DNA from: Bacteroidales bacterium M5
Lineage (GTDB): Bacteria; Bacteroidota; Bacteroidia; Bacteroidales; Muribaculaceae
Assembly (NCBI GenBank): GCA_001689535.1
Contig: LUJP01000058.1
Location: 1 to 9,025 of the forward strand
Length of the DNA stretch: 9,025 nt
Direction of reading: 5' to 3'
Below are positions 1 through 6,711 of this stretch, piece by piece (positions within the stretch are counted from its first letter, which is position 1; every line of letters starts with the position of its first letter). Made by a program: the position numbers and the translations under genes. The notes beneath the pieces were generated by a model. That model was not told the DNA's origin, searched no databases, and saw only the letters and a list, made by a program, of their open reading frames with translations.

Positions 1-13
1 CTTAACAGTTGTT

Positions 14-60
14 ATGAAACACCCTCTATATATCTTGCTTGCATAGCTCTACCAATGAGC
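14..60 (+). other. Displaced start and signal-peptide segment of the TonB receptor (frameshift zone)
   Basis: The ATG at 14 opens MKHPLYILLA and stops at a TAG at 44-46. The receptor frame over the same bases reads IYLACIALPMSITAQAQE, which is the rest of a signal peptide. A net change of +1 or -2 bases would join the two. Two micro-repeats sit exactly here: TATATAT at 27-33, where losing one TA gives an in-frame MKHPLYLACIALP start, and CTTGCTTGC at 34-42, where gaining one CTTG gives MKHPLYILLACIALP. Either result is a textbook signal peptide cleaved after AQA. This could be a sequencing error, a fixed frameshift, or slippage-based variation. Confidence 0.6.
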
Positions 61-2046
61 ATAACGGCGCAGGCCCAGGAACCAGACTCACTTTCAGTGG
101 AGCTTGACGAGGTGACAGTGACGCGCCGCGATCCGGGCCTAAAGAAATTAAGAGGCACGGCGTTCAACACGGAAGTGATTTCGGCCGGCGAACTTGCACG
201 GGCCGCCTGCTGCAATCTTGGCGAAAGTTTCACGACCAATCCGTCGGTCGACGTGAATTACAACGATGCCGCAACCGGTGCTCGGCAAATCAAGTTGCTG
301 GGCCTTTCCGGCACTTACGTCCAGATGCTTACGGAGAATATTCCGAACTTCAGAGGCTCGGCCCTCCCCTACGGACTTGGCTACATACCGGGACCATGGC
401 TTCAGTCCATTCAGGTTTCAAAGGGCGCGAGTTCGGTTAAAAACGGATATGAATCCATCACCGGACAGATCAACATTGAGATGAAGAAACCGCAAGCAGA
501 TCAAGAGCTCGCACTCAACGGCTATGCCGACATCAATGCGAAGGCCGAACTTAATGCCTCCGGTAACATACACCTCGATAAACATCTCTCCACAGCCCTA
601 CTTCTCCATGGAGAGAATTCATTTGAAAGCCACGACCATAATTCCGACGGATTCATGGACATGCCCCGTCTCAAACAGATCAACGCTATGAACCGATGGG
701 CGTGGATGGGGACGAAATATGTGTTTCAGGCCGGAGTGAAATTTCTCAGCGAGGAACGCCGGAGCGGACAGGATGCAGGCCACTCCCATAGCTATAGTCA
801 CCAGAGCCCTTCCACCGAGCCTTACCGCATTCTTATTCACACAAACCGCTGGGAAGTATTTACCAAAAACGCATATATTTTCGACAAAGCCAACGACGGC
901 AACATAGCCCTGATTCTTTCCGGTTCGAGCAATGATTTCCGTTCATCCTACGGACATAAGATCTACGACGTAGACCAGACCAACGGCTATGCCTCGCTGA
1001 TGTTCGAGCGTAAGTTCGGCGAAAGGCATTCCCTGTCAACCGGCCTGAGCTTCAATTACGACCATTATAGTCAGGGCATGAGACTGATCCATGACTTATC
1101 GACAGCAAAACAGCCTAGCAAAGAAATCGAAGCCGTGGGCGGAGCCTACGCACAATACACCTACAATCTCTCAAGCCGGCTGCTGCTGATGGGCGGAATA
1201 AGGTATGACTACAGTTCAATGTACGGCTCCATGGTCACGCCGCGTTTCCACGGGCGATGGAATATAGCCGAAGCTCTTACCCTTCACGGCTCCGTGGGGC
1301 GTGGATTCCGCACTCCCCATGTAATGGCTGAAAACAACTTTCTGCTGGCATCGTCGCGCAACATCGTAATCGACCCTGACATCGACCGGGAAGAGGTGTG
1401 GAACCTGGGAATAGGCACCGGTTCAATACTCTACATCGCTTCCAAGCCGCTAAATTTCAATACCGAATATTATTATACCGATTTCCACCACCAGCTGATT
1501 ACCGATTTTGACTCCGACCCATCGGCTGTGCATTTCCGCAATCTCAACGGACAATCATATTCCCACACACTTCAGATTGACGCGACCTACCCGTTTTTTC
1601 CCGATTTCTCCTTCACGGCAGCCTACCGTTTCACCAAAACGAGAATAGATTATGGCCACGGTATGACAGACAAGCCCCTTACCTCACGCAACAAAGGGCT
1701 ATTCACAGCCTCTTATGCACCGATGATGGGCCTGTGGCAGTTTGACATCACTTGCTCGATCACCGGAGGCGGCCGCATGCCGTCGCCACCCTTGGGTGCT
1801 GACGGTGCGCCGGCCTGGAGCAGTCGCTACAACGCTTTCGCCCAGCTGAATGCCCAGGTGACACGCAACTTCCGACACTGGGCCATATATGCCGGCGGAG
1901 AGAATCTTACCGGCTACCGGCAAAAAAAGCCCATAGTCGGAGCTGAAAATCCATGGGGAACCGGATTCGACGCCACCATGGTCTATGCGCCGCTTCACGG
2001 CGCCCTGATTTACATGGGCGTAAGGTACACTCTGACCAAATATTAA
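55..2046 (+). CDS. TonB-dependent outer-membrane receptor, probable metal (copper-type) uptake; N-terminus out of frame
   Basis: This is an outer-membrane beta-barrel receptor that would import a ligand using TonB energy. Residues from the ATG at 55: a TonB-box-like stretch LDEVTVT (17-23), then a plug domain (about 30-145) with the motifs ACCNLGES (51-58), TNPSVDV and VSKGASSVKNGYESITGQIN, then a 22-strand-type barrel ending in an aromatic residue (YTLTKY). The CCN plug motif is typical of a Bacteroidetes receptor clade often found beside HMA-domain proteins, as here. His-rich patches HDHNSD (193-198) and HSHSYSH (243-249) lie in likely barrel loops and suggest metal capture. The carboxypeptidase-like domain seen at the front of many Bacteroidetes receptors is absent. 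The ATG at 55 leaves only the end of a signal peptide (AQA then QE); the hydrophobic part is encoded upstream in the same frame, which stays open to base 1, while the natural-looking MK start at 14 lies in another frame. The true start is therefore unresolved. The family is secure; the ligand is inferred. Confidence 0.88.
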   Translation: MSITAQAQEPDSLSVELDEVTVTRRDPGLKKLRGTAFNTEVISAGELARAACCNLGESFTTNPSVDVNYNDAATGARQIKLLGLSGTYVQMLTENIPNFRGSALPYGLGYIPGPWLQSIQVSKGASSVKNGYESITGQINIEMKKPQADQELALNGYADINAKAELNASGNIHLDKHLSTALLLHGENSFESHDHNSDGFMDMPRLKQINAMNRWAWMGTKYVFQAGVKFLSEERRSGQDAGHSHSYSHQSPSTEPYRILIHTNRWEVFTKNAYIFDKANDGNIALILSGSSNDFRSSYGHKIYDVDQTNGYASLMFERKFGERHSLSTGLSFNYDHYSQGMRLIHDLSTAKQPSKEIEAVGGAYAQYTYNLSSRLLLMGGIRYDYSSMYGSMVTPRFHGRWNIAEALTLHGSVGRGFRTPHVMAENNFLLASSRNIVIDPDIDREEVWNLGIGTGSILYIASKPLNFNTEYYYTDFHHQLITDFDSDPSAVHFRNLNGQSYSHTLQIDATYPFFPDFSFTAAYRFTKTRIDYGHGMTDKPLTSRNKGLFTASYAPMMGLWQFDITCSITGGGRMPSPPLGADGAPAWSSRYNAFAQLNAQVTRNFRHWAIYAGGENLTGYRQKKPIVGAENPWGTGFDATMVYAPLHGALIYMGVRYTLTKY

Positions 2047-2097
2047 CGTCGTCAATAAAAATAGTGCCTTACGGACATGATTTACACAATTTTCTCA

Positions 2098-2105
2098 TAA
2101 CTTTG
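2098..2105 (+). promoter_or_regulatory. Bacteroidetes-type -7 promoter element for the HMA gene
   Basis: The bases TAACTTTG match the Bacteroidetes primary-sigma -7 consensus TAnnTTTG exactly. Transcription would begin around 2110-2112, giving a leader of about 60 nt before the ATG at 2172. No good TTTG -33 element is present at the expected spacing. The surrounding AT-rich intergenic stretch (2047-2171) shows no other clear structure and no convincing terminator for the receptor gene. Confidence 0.5.
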
Positions 2106-2171
2106 TAGTAGAGATCAGTCCGCTCCGGGCTACATAAATCACCCACTGTATTCAAAAACAAAACAAGAGAT

Positions 2172-2567
2172 ATGAAAAAGTCAATTATCCTTCTAATTGC
2201 GACATTTGGCATTCTTTCAGCAGGCGCCAAAACCGTAACCACGGCATTCACTGTAAATCCCGGAATGTCGTGCCAGAACTGTGAAAACAAAATCAAGGGC
2301 AATCTCCGCTTCGAGAAAGGTGTGAAGAAAATCACCACATCTCTTTCCGACCAGCTCGTCACCATCACTTTCGATGATGAGAAGACGTCCAACGCCAAAC
2401 TTATCGAAGCCTTCAAGAAAGTGGGCTATGCGGCAGCTCCCGCAAAACCCGGAGCAAAGAAAGCAGCCACAGGTTGCAACGGCAATCATGAAAACTGCAA
2501 CGGCACCCATCACCATAATGGCGAAAGCGGATGCTGCGGCTCAAAAGACTGCAACGATAAAAAATAA
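2172..2567 (+). CDS. Exported heavy-metal-associated (HMA) domain protein with Cys/His-rich tail
   Basis: This is a small 131-residue protein that probably binds and delivers a soft metal such as Cu(I) or Zn(II) outside the cytoplasm. Residues 1-19 form a signal peptide (MKK, a hydrophobic core, then SAGA). Residues about 24-88 are a ferredoxin-like HMA fold with the metal site GMSCQNC (M32, C34, C37) and a typical ending FKKVGYAA. A linker rich in Ala, Lys and Pro (88-100) leads to a tail with Cys at 102, 109, 121, 122 and 127 and His at 106 and 113-115, a second potential metal site. HMA proteins of the CopZ/Atx1 kind are normally cytosolic and lack such a tail. It lies 125 nt after the TonB receptor and has its own promoter candidate at 2098-2105, so the pair may be co-regulated rather than strictly co-transcribed. 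The domain call is firm; the metal and partner are inferred. Confidence 0.85.
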   Translation: MKKSIILLIATFGILSAGAKTVTTAFTVNPGMSCQNCENKIKGNLRFEKGVKKITTSLSDQLVTITFDDEKTSNAKLIEAFKKVGYAAAPAKPGAKKAATGCNGNHENCNGTHHHNGESGCCGSKDCNDKK

Positions 2568-2651
2568 TCCAATCCTCTACGGCATGGAGACCGGTAATTC
2601 GCCCGGAAACCCCATTCCATGTTCCATCAACGCACTTTCTTCTCATTTGTG

Positions 2652-3851
2652 ATGAAAAAATATCTTGTTACCGGAGGAGCCGGTTTCATAGGGGCCAATT
2701 TCGTAAAATACATCCTCAATAAATGGGGTGACGATATTGACGTGACTGTATTCGACGACCTTACATATGCCGGGAATCTCGAAACTATAAAAACCGAACT
2801 TACGCTGCCAAACGTAAGGTTCGTAAAAAGCAACATCTGTGACGAACCGACGGTAAACCGCGTGATGGAAGAAATCGATCCGGATTTCGTGGTGAATTTC
2901 GCTGCGGAAAGCCATGTAGACCGAAGCATAGAAAATCCACGCTCTTTCATCGAAACGAATGTGCTCGGCACACACACTCTTCTTGAGTCGGCGCGTCGGC
3001 ACTGGCTCTATGGAAAGACCGAAGACGGGAAGCCCCGATACCGCGACGGCAAAAAATTCCTTCAGATCAGCACCGACGAGGTATATGGCTCTCTCTCCCG
3101 CGATTTCGATGCCCCGGTTCCCCTCATACTCGACGAAGAAACCGGACGCGTTGCCACCGGACGCAAAGATCTCAAGACGTTCGGAAAAGAGCTCTTCAAG
3201 GAATCCACTCCTCTTACGCCCCGTTCGCCATACTCGGCATCCAAAGCAAGCGCCGACATGCTCACGCAAGCCTACAGCGAAACCTTCGGACTCCCCGTCA
3301 ACATAACCCGTTGCTCCAACAACTACGGCCCCGCCCAATTCCCCGAAAAGCTCATCCCGCTCATATTCAACAATGTACTCAAAGGCATTCCCCTGCCCGT
3401 CTACGGAAAGGGTGAGAATGTGCGCGACTGGCTCTATGTCGATGACCACTGCAGCGCCATCGACGCCGTGCTTCGCCACGGTCGCACCGGCGAGGTATAC
3501 AACATAGGCGGTTTCAACGAGGAGCAGAACATCACCATAGTCAAGACCATCATCGACATAATGGCACGGATGCTCAGGGATAATCCCCAGTATCGCACGC
3601 AGCTGCATCAGCCGCTTGAAAATGTGAATCATGATATGATAACATTCGTGAGCGACCGTCCGGGACACGACATGCGTTACGCTATAGACCCCGCCAAGAC
3701 CGCCATAGAACTCGGATGGTATCCCGAAACCCCGTTCACCGAAGGAATCGAAAAGACCATCAAATGGTATTTCGACAACCCCGAATGGGTGGCGCGTGTC
3801 ACATCCGGCGATTACCTGCGATACTACGAACAAATGTATGGCGACCGTTAA
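2652..3851 (+). CDS. rfbB: dTDP-glucose 4,6-dehydratase (RmlB/RfbB)
   Basis: Cytosolic extended SDR enzyme that converts dTDP-glucose to dTDP-4-keto-6-deoxyglucose with bound NAD. The product has 399 residues from the ATG at 2652. That start is preferred over an in-frame ATG at 2619 because MKKYLVTGGAGFIG begins directly at the first beta strand, whereas the 11 extra residues resemble translated spacer. Visible motifs are the NAD site GGAGFIG (8-14), NFAAESHVD (82-90), the catalytic triplet T141-D142-E143, the Y194-xxx-K198 pair, and the sugar-nucleotide motif RCSNNYGP (220-227). It is longer than the roughly 340-360 residues usual for the family, owing to insertions around 116-136 and 148-186, which I believe are common in Bacteroidales versions. 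It opens a cassette with rmlA 15 nt downstream. No promoter with a good TAnnTTTG box was seen in the 84-nt gap before it. Confidence 0.96.
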   Translation: MKKYLVTGGAGFIGANFVKYILNKWGDDIDVTVFDDLTYAGNLETIKTELTLPNVRFVKSNICDEPTVNRVMEEIDPDFVVNFAAESHVDRSIENPRSFIETNVLGTHTLLESARRHWLYGKTEDGKPRYRDGKKFLQISTDEVYGSLSRDFDAPVPLILDEETGRVATGRKDLKTFGKELFKESTPLTPRSPYSASKASADMLTQAYSETFGLPVNITRCSNNYGPAQFPEKLIPLIFNNVLKGIPLPVYGKGENVRDWLYVDDHCSAIDAVLRHGRTGEVYNIGGFNEEQNITIVKTIIDIMARMLRDNPQYRTQLHQPLENVNHDMITFVSDRPGHDMRYAIDPAKTAIELGWYPETPFTEGIEKTIKWYFDNPEWVARVTSGDYLRYYEQMYGDR

Positions 3852-3866
3852 CCACGTTCAGACACA

Positions 3867-4748
3867 ATGAAAGGCATAGTTCTCGCCGGAGGATCCGGTA
3901 CTCGGCTTTATCCCATGACACGCGGAGTGTCGAAGCAGCTCATACCCATCTACAACAAGCCCATGGTCTACTATCCCATCTCCGTCCTTATGCTGGCGGG
4001 AATAAGGGACATTCTGATAATTTCCACACCTGATGATCTTCCCGCGTTCCGCAGGCTTCTTGGTGACGGGAAGGACATTGGTGTGAATTTCTCCTACGCC
4101 GAGCAGCCGCGGCCTGAAGGCCTCGCGCAAGCATTCCTCATCGGGCGCGAATGGATTGGAAACGACGATGTGTGCCTCGTACTCGGCGACAATATATTCT
4201 ACGGCCAGGGATTCACAGCCATGCTTGAAAATGCCTCGGCAAATGCGGCCAACGGCCTTGCTACAATATTTGCCTATCCGGTTACCGATCCGCAGAGATT
4301 CGGAGTGGTGAAAGTGGACGAGGCTGGCAACGCAGTGGATCTGGAGGAAAAGCCACAGCGTCCGGCATCGAACCTCGCGGTTGTAGGCCTCTATTTCTAT
4401 CCCAATTCAGTAGTGGATATCGCCGCTGGCGTAAAGCCGTCGGAGCGCGGGGAACTTGAAATCACCTCCGTCAATCACGAGTTCATGCTTCGGGGCACGC
4501 TGAAGGTCCAGCGTCTCGGCAGAGGATTCGCATGGCTTGACACGGGTACGGTCGACGCGCTCGCCGAAGCCTCCGATTTTATAGGCTCGATAGAGAAACG
4601 CCAGGGTTTCAAAGTGGCCGCACTTGAAGAAATCGCCTTCAGAAAAAAATGGATCGACGCCGAACAGCTGAAAGCGCTTGCCACGCCCATGCAAGGCAAC
4701 GATTACGGACGCTATCTGCTAAATCTCGCGGAATATGGAGTGGAATAA
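3867..4748 (+). CDS. rfbA: Glucose-1-phosphate thymidylyltransferase (RmlA/RfbA)
   Basis: Cytosolic nucleotidyltransferase that joins glucose-1-phosphate and dTTP to make dTDP-glucose, the substrate for the dehydratase encoded just upstream. The 293-residue length matches the family (about 290). Motifs: the nucleotide signature [11 protein letters not shown] (8-18) followed by [12 protein letters not shown] (22-33), metal-binding D108 in LGDN, EKP (161-163), [10 protein letters not shown] (194-203), and the second metal-binding aspartate D225 in LDTGT (224-228). The stop codon overlaps the start of the next gene by 14 nt (4735-4748), consistent with translational coupling. It supplies an early common step and alone does not define the final sugar; the genes downstream do that. 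Confidence 0.96.
   Translation: MKGIVLAGGSGTRLYPMTRGVSKQLIPIYNKPMVYYPISVLMLAGIRDILIISTPDDLPAFRRLLGDGKDIGVNFSYAEQPRPEGLAQAFLIGREWIGNDDVCLVLGDNIFYGQGFTAMLENASANAANGLATIFAYPVTDPQRFGVVKVDEAGNAVDLEEKPQRPASNLAVVGLYFYPNSVVDIAAGVKPSERGELEITSVNHEFMLRGTLKVQRLGRGFAWLDTGTVDALAEASDFIGSIEKRQGFKVAALEEIAFRKKWIDAEQLKALATPMQGNDYGRYLLNLAEYGVE
4735..4748 (+). other. 14-nt gene overlap (rfbA stop / first cupin start)
   Basis: The ATG of the first cupin lies 14 nt upstream of the end of rfbA, so the two genes share ATGGAGTGGAATAA. No strong Shine-Dalgarno precedes it, so restart or coupling by ribosomes leaving rfbA is likely. The next junction (5138-5151) has an overlap of exactly the same length and similar sequence. 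Confidence 0.8.
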
Positions 4749-5151
4749 ACCTGAAGTTTTCAAAACAATAAGAATAGCCTACCCGCGTGGCTGCATGGGA
4801 GTATTGCAGTATCCCGGCACACTCCCCCTACAGCCGGTGACTGCACGATGGTTTACGGCCCCCGACATCGCTGATTATGCTGAAGGACGTGCTCATTATC
4901 ATACAAACGCCGTGATCATATCGTTGAAGGGAATGACCCGGATTATCACCGAATCGGCCGACGGCACCACCATATTTACTCTGAGCCGGCCCGACGAAGG
5001 TCTGTTCCTTCCGGCAATGACCTGGTATGAGATAGAATGCCTGGGAAGCGGAAACACGGTGCTCGAAATATGCGACACCCTTCCTGATCATAACGACGAT
5101 ATTAAAGACAAGACTGAGTTTGAAGAGATACTGAAAAATGGAATCAACTAA
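4735..5151 (+). CDS. Divergent WxcM/FdtA-like cupin, probable non-canonical sugar 3,4-ketoisomerase paralogue
   Basis: This 138-residue protein has a single cupin (double-stranded beta-helix) domain related to the WxcM/FdtA family, which isomerises dTDP-4-keto-6-deoxyglucose to a 3-keto sugar. The family resemblance is seen in RG (18-19), the LP...R-W-F segment (30-40), the strand VIISLKG (60-66), GLFLPAMTW (89-97), and alignment to the neighbouring cupin. In a gap-free alignment by eye against the FdtA of Aneurinibacillus thermoaerophilus (recalled from memory; active-site H49, H51 and H95), this protein has R52, H54 and Y98. Only one of the three histidines is kept, although H56 could substitute if the alignment shifts. 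The C-terminal DE.DYIR signature of canonical members is also missing. It may be a partner subunit of the next protein, a sugar-nucleotide binder, or an enzyme for a different step. Family call moderate, function open. Confidence 0.72.
   Translation: MEWNKPEVFKTIRIAYPRGCMGVLQYPGTLPLQPVTARWFTAPDIADYAEGRAHYHTNAVIISLKGMTRIITESADGTTIFTLSRPDEGLFLPAMTWYEIECLGSGNTVLEICDTLPDHNDDIKDKTEFEEILKNGIN
5138..5151 (+). other. 14-nt gene overlap (first cupin stop / second cupin start)
   Basis: The second cupin starts 14 nt before the end of the first, sharing ATGGAATCAACTAA. Ten of 14 positions match the overlap at 4735-4748. A purine-rich stretch (GAAGAG) about 12 nt upstream of the ATG could help initiation. 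The repeated architecture fits an old tandem duplication of the cupin gene. Confidence 0.75.
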
Positions 5152-5578
5152 ACTCCTTCCCGCCTCTTTTATTACCGATTGCCGACGGCTTTCTCTCAAA
5201 GGAAGCCGCGGAGGCTACTCATGCATTTCCACGGCAAATTCCGAAACGCTCCCCTTCGCTATCCGCCGGATATTCTATATCTACGACATCAATACCGACA
5301 GCCGTCACTCAGGCCATGCGCATTACCGCGAGGAACAGGCCATAGTGGCCGCCGCAGGTGAATTTGACGTTACGGTATGGGACGGAACTGATTCCATCAC
5401 TTTCCATCTTGACAATCCACGGGAAGCGCTCTACATTCCTGCCGGCCTCTGGCACTCGCTGCATTCATTTGCAGGTGATGCCGTGTGCCTTACCTTGAGT
5501 TCCACAGATTTCGATGAAGCAGACTATATCCGCAGCGACAGTGATTATACAGCTTTACGCGATAAGATGACATTGTAA
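5138..5578 (+). CDS. dTDP-6-deoxyhexose 3,4-ketoisomerase (FdtA/QdtA-type WxcM cupin)
   Basis: Cytosolic cupin isomerase expected to convert dTDP-4-keto-6-deoxyglucose to dTDP-3-keto-6-deoxyhexose, preparing C3 for amination. The 146 residues follow the canonical layout: RGG (24-26), LPFAIRRIFYIYD (38-50), the catalytic HAH (H60, H62), the strand QAIVAAAGEFDV (67-78), ALYIPAGLWHSLHSF (97-111) with H106, and the terminal signature DEADYIR (126-132). H60, H62 and H106 correspond by eye to H49, H51 and H95 of FdtA. The sequence alone does not tell me whether the product has the galacto (FdtA, leading to Fuc3N) or gluco (QdtA, leading to Qui3N) configuration. It sits between a divergent paralogue and, one nucleotide downstream, the aminotransferase that would use its product. 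Confidence 0.88.
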   Translation: MESTKLLPASFITDCRRLSLKGSRGGYSCISTANSETLPFAIRRIFYIYDINTDSRHSGHAHYREEQAIVAAAGEFDVTVWDGTDSITFHLDNPREALYIPAGLWHSLHSFAGDAVCLTLSSTDFDEADYIRSDSDYTALRDKMTL

Positions 5579-5579
5579 A

Positions 5580-6704
5580 ATGAAGCGATACCCTTTTCTT
5601 GAACTTGGCGGCATCAATGCCCGCTACGCCCGACAGCTACGGAATGCTGCCACGAGAGTGATAGATTCCGGGCGCTATATAGGCGGAGAAGAGAATCGGG
5701 ATTTCGAACGCAATCTCAGCGCATTCATCGGCGCCGGATGCGAGGCCGTGGGTTGCGGCAACGGCTATGACGCCCTTTTTCTCATACTGAGGGCATATAT
5801 GGAATTGGGACGCCTCACAACCGGCGACGAGGTCATTATTCCGGCCAACACATTTATAGCCACCGTTCTCTCGGTGGTCAATGCCGGCCTCAAGCCCATT
5901 CTCGTCGATCCTGATCCCGACACAATGAATCTGAGCGGAGAAATAGCGGCACGTGCGCTCACCCCACGCACCCGTGCAGTAATTACGGTTCATCTTTACG
6001 GCTCGCCGGCCTGGGACGAGGAAATGCTTCACCTTGCCACAGACAAGGGAATCTTCGTGATTGAAGATGCAGCTCAGGCCATAGGAGCGTCGGCTTTGAA
6101 TGCCGGAATCAGCGGCGGTTTTTCAGTTGGATCGCTGGGGCATGCCGCGGCATTCAGTTTTTATCCCACTAAAAATCTCGGCGCACTCGGCGATGGAGGA
6201 GCCATGGTTTCTTCTGATACAGAATTATGCCGGACCGTAAGGCAAATTGCAAATTATGGCTCTGACACGAGAAACCATTACAGATATCTCGGCGTCAACT
6301 CACGCCTCGATTCTATTCATGCAGCCATGCTTTCAGATAAGCTGAAGGACCTCCCGGAAACAAACAACCGGCGCCGTCAGCGCGCCACCCTCTACGGATC
6401 GCTTATCGACAATCCGCTGGTGAGAACGCCCTACAATCCCGGTAGCGTCTGGCATCAGTATGTGGTGAGAATCGGTTCAGGTCGCCGCGACGATTTCAGA
6501 AATTATATGGCATCAAATGGAGTGGAAACTGACATACATTATCCCGTGCCTCCACATCGGCAGCCTTGCCTGTCTTATCTTACACACGCTCCTTTATCAC
6601 TCACAGAGGCTCTGGCATCGGAAATAGTGAGCCTGCCGATAAGCGACTGCACCTCGCTCGACGACGTGATTGAGATTTCGGCAATGATCAACAACTTCAA
6701 ATAG
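5580..6704 (+). CDS. DegT/DnrJ/EryC1 PLP aminotransferase, likely dTDP-3-keto-6-deoxyhexose 3-aminotransferase (FdtB/QdtB-like)
   Basis: PLP-dependent sugar aminotransferase that would transfer an amino group, typically from glutamate, to the 3-keto sugar made by the preceding cupin, giving a dTDP-3-amino-3,6-dideoxyhexose. The 374-residue length fits the family (about 365-390). Visible motifs: GCGNGYDAL (58-66) for phosphate binding, DEVIIPANTFIAT (83-95), D163 in IEDAAQAIGA which contacts the PLP ring nitrogen, the Schiff-base lysine K198 in SFYPTKNLGALGDGG (193-207), GVNSRLDSIHAA (238-249), and HYPVPPHRQP (320-329). A Tyr in GNGYDAL replaces the Leu or Thr more often seen there. It starts one nucleotide after the cupin stop, so coupling is likely. 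The family is certain. C3 rather than C4 amination is inferred from the FdtA-like neighbours. Confidence 0.92.
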   Translation: MKRYPFLELGGINARYARQLRNAATRVIDSGRYIGGEENRDFERNLSAFIGAGCEAVGCGNGYDALFLILRAYMELGRLTTGDEVIIPANTFIATVLSVVNAGLKPILVDPDPDTMNLSGEIAARALTPRTRAVITVHLYGSPAWDEEMLHLATDKGIFVIEDAAQAIGASALNAGISGGFSVGSLGHAAAFSFYPTKNLGALGDGGAMVSSDTELCRTVRQIANYGSDTRNHYRYLGVNSRLDSIHAAMLSDKLKDLPETNNRRRQRATLYGSLIDNPLVRTPYNPGSVWHQYVVRIGSGRRDDFRNYMASNGVETDIHYPVPPHRQPCLSYLTHAPLSLTEALASEIVSLPISDCTSLDDVIEISAMINNFK

Positions 6705-6711
6705 ATATCTA

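Noticed and set aside
1699..2055. A 118-codon - strand open frame over the end of the receptor gene.
   Set aside because: No recognisable motif, and it lies opposite the well-conserved barrel C-terminus; treated as a shadow frame.
2581..2622. Possible hairpin between CATGGA (2583-2588) and TCCATG (2616-2621) in the gap before rfbB, considered as a terminator.
   Set aside because: The stem is only 6 bp (8 with G-U pairs), the loop is about 27 nt, and no T-run follows, so it is not a convincing terminator.
2619..2651. Upstream in-frame ATG adding 11 residues (MFHQRTFFSFV) to RmlB.
   Set aside because: RmlB proteins begin directly at the MKKYLVTGGAGFIG-type strand. The extension resembles spacer sequence, and the ATG at 2652 is a standard start.
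2643..3833. A 396-codon open frame on the - strand, fully antisense to rfbB.
   Set aside because: It is a shadow of the rfbB reading frame caused by codon bias. The predicted protein has no recognisable domain, and the + strand gene has complete catalytic motifs.
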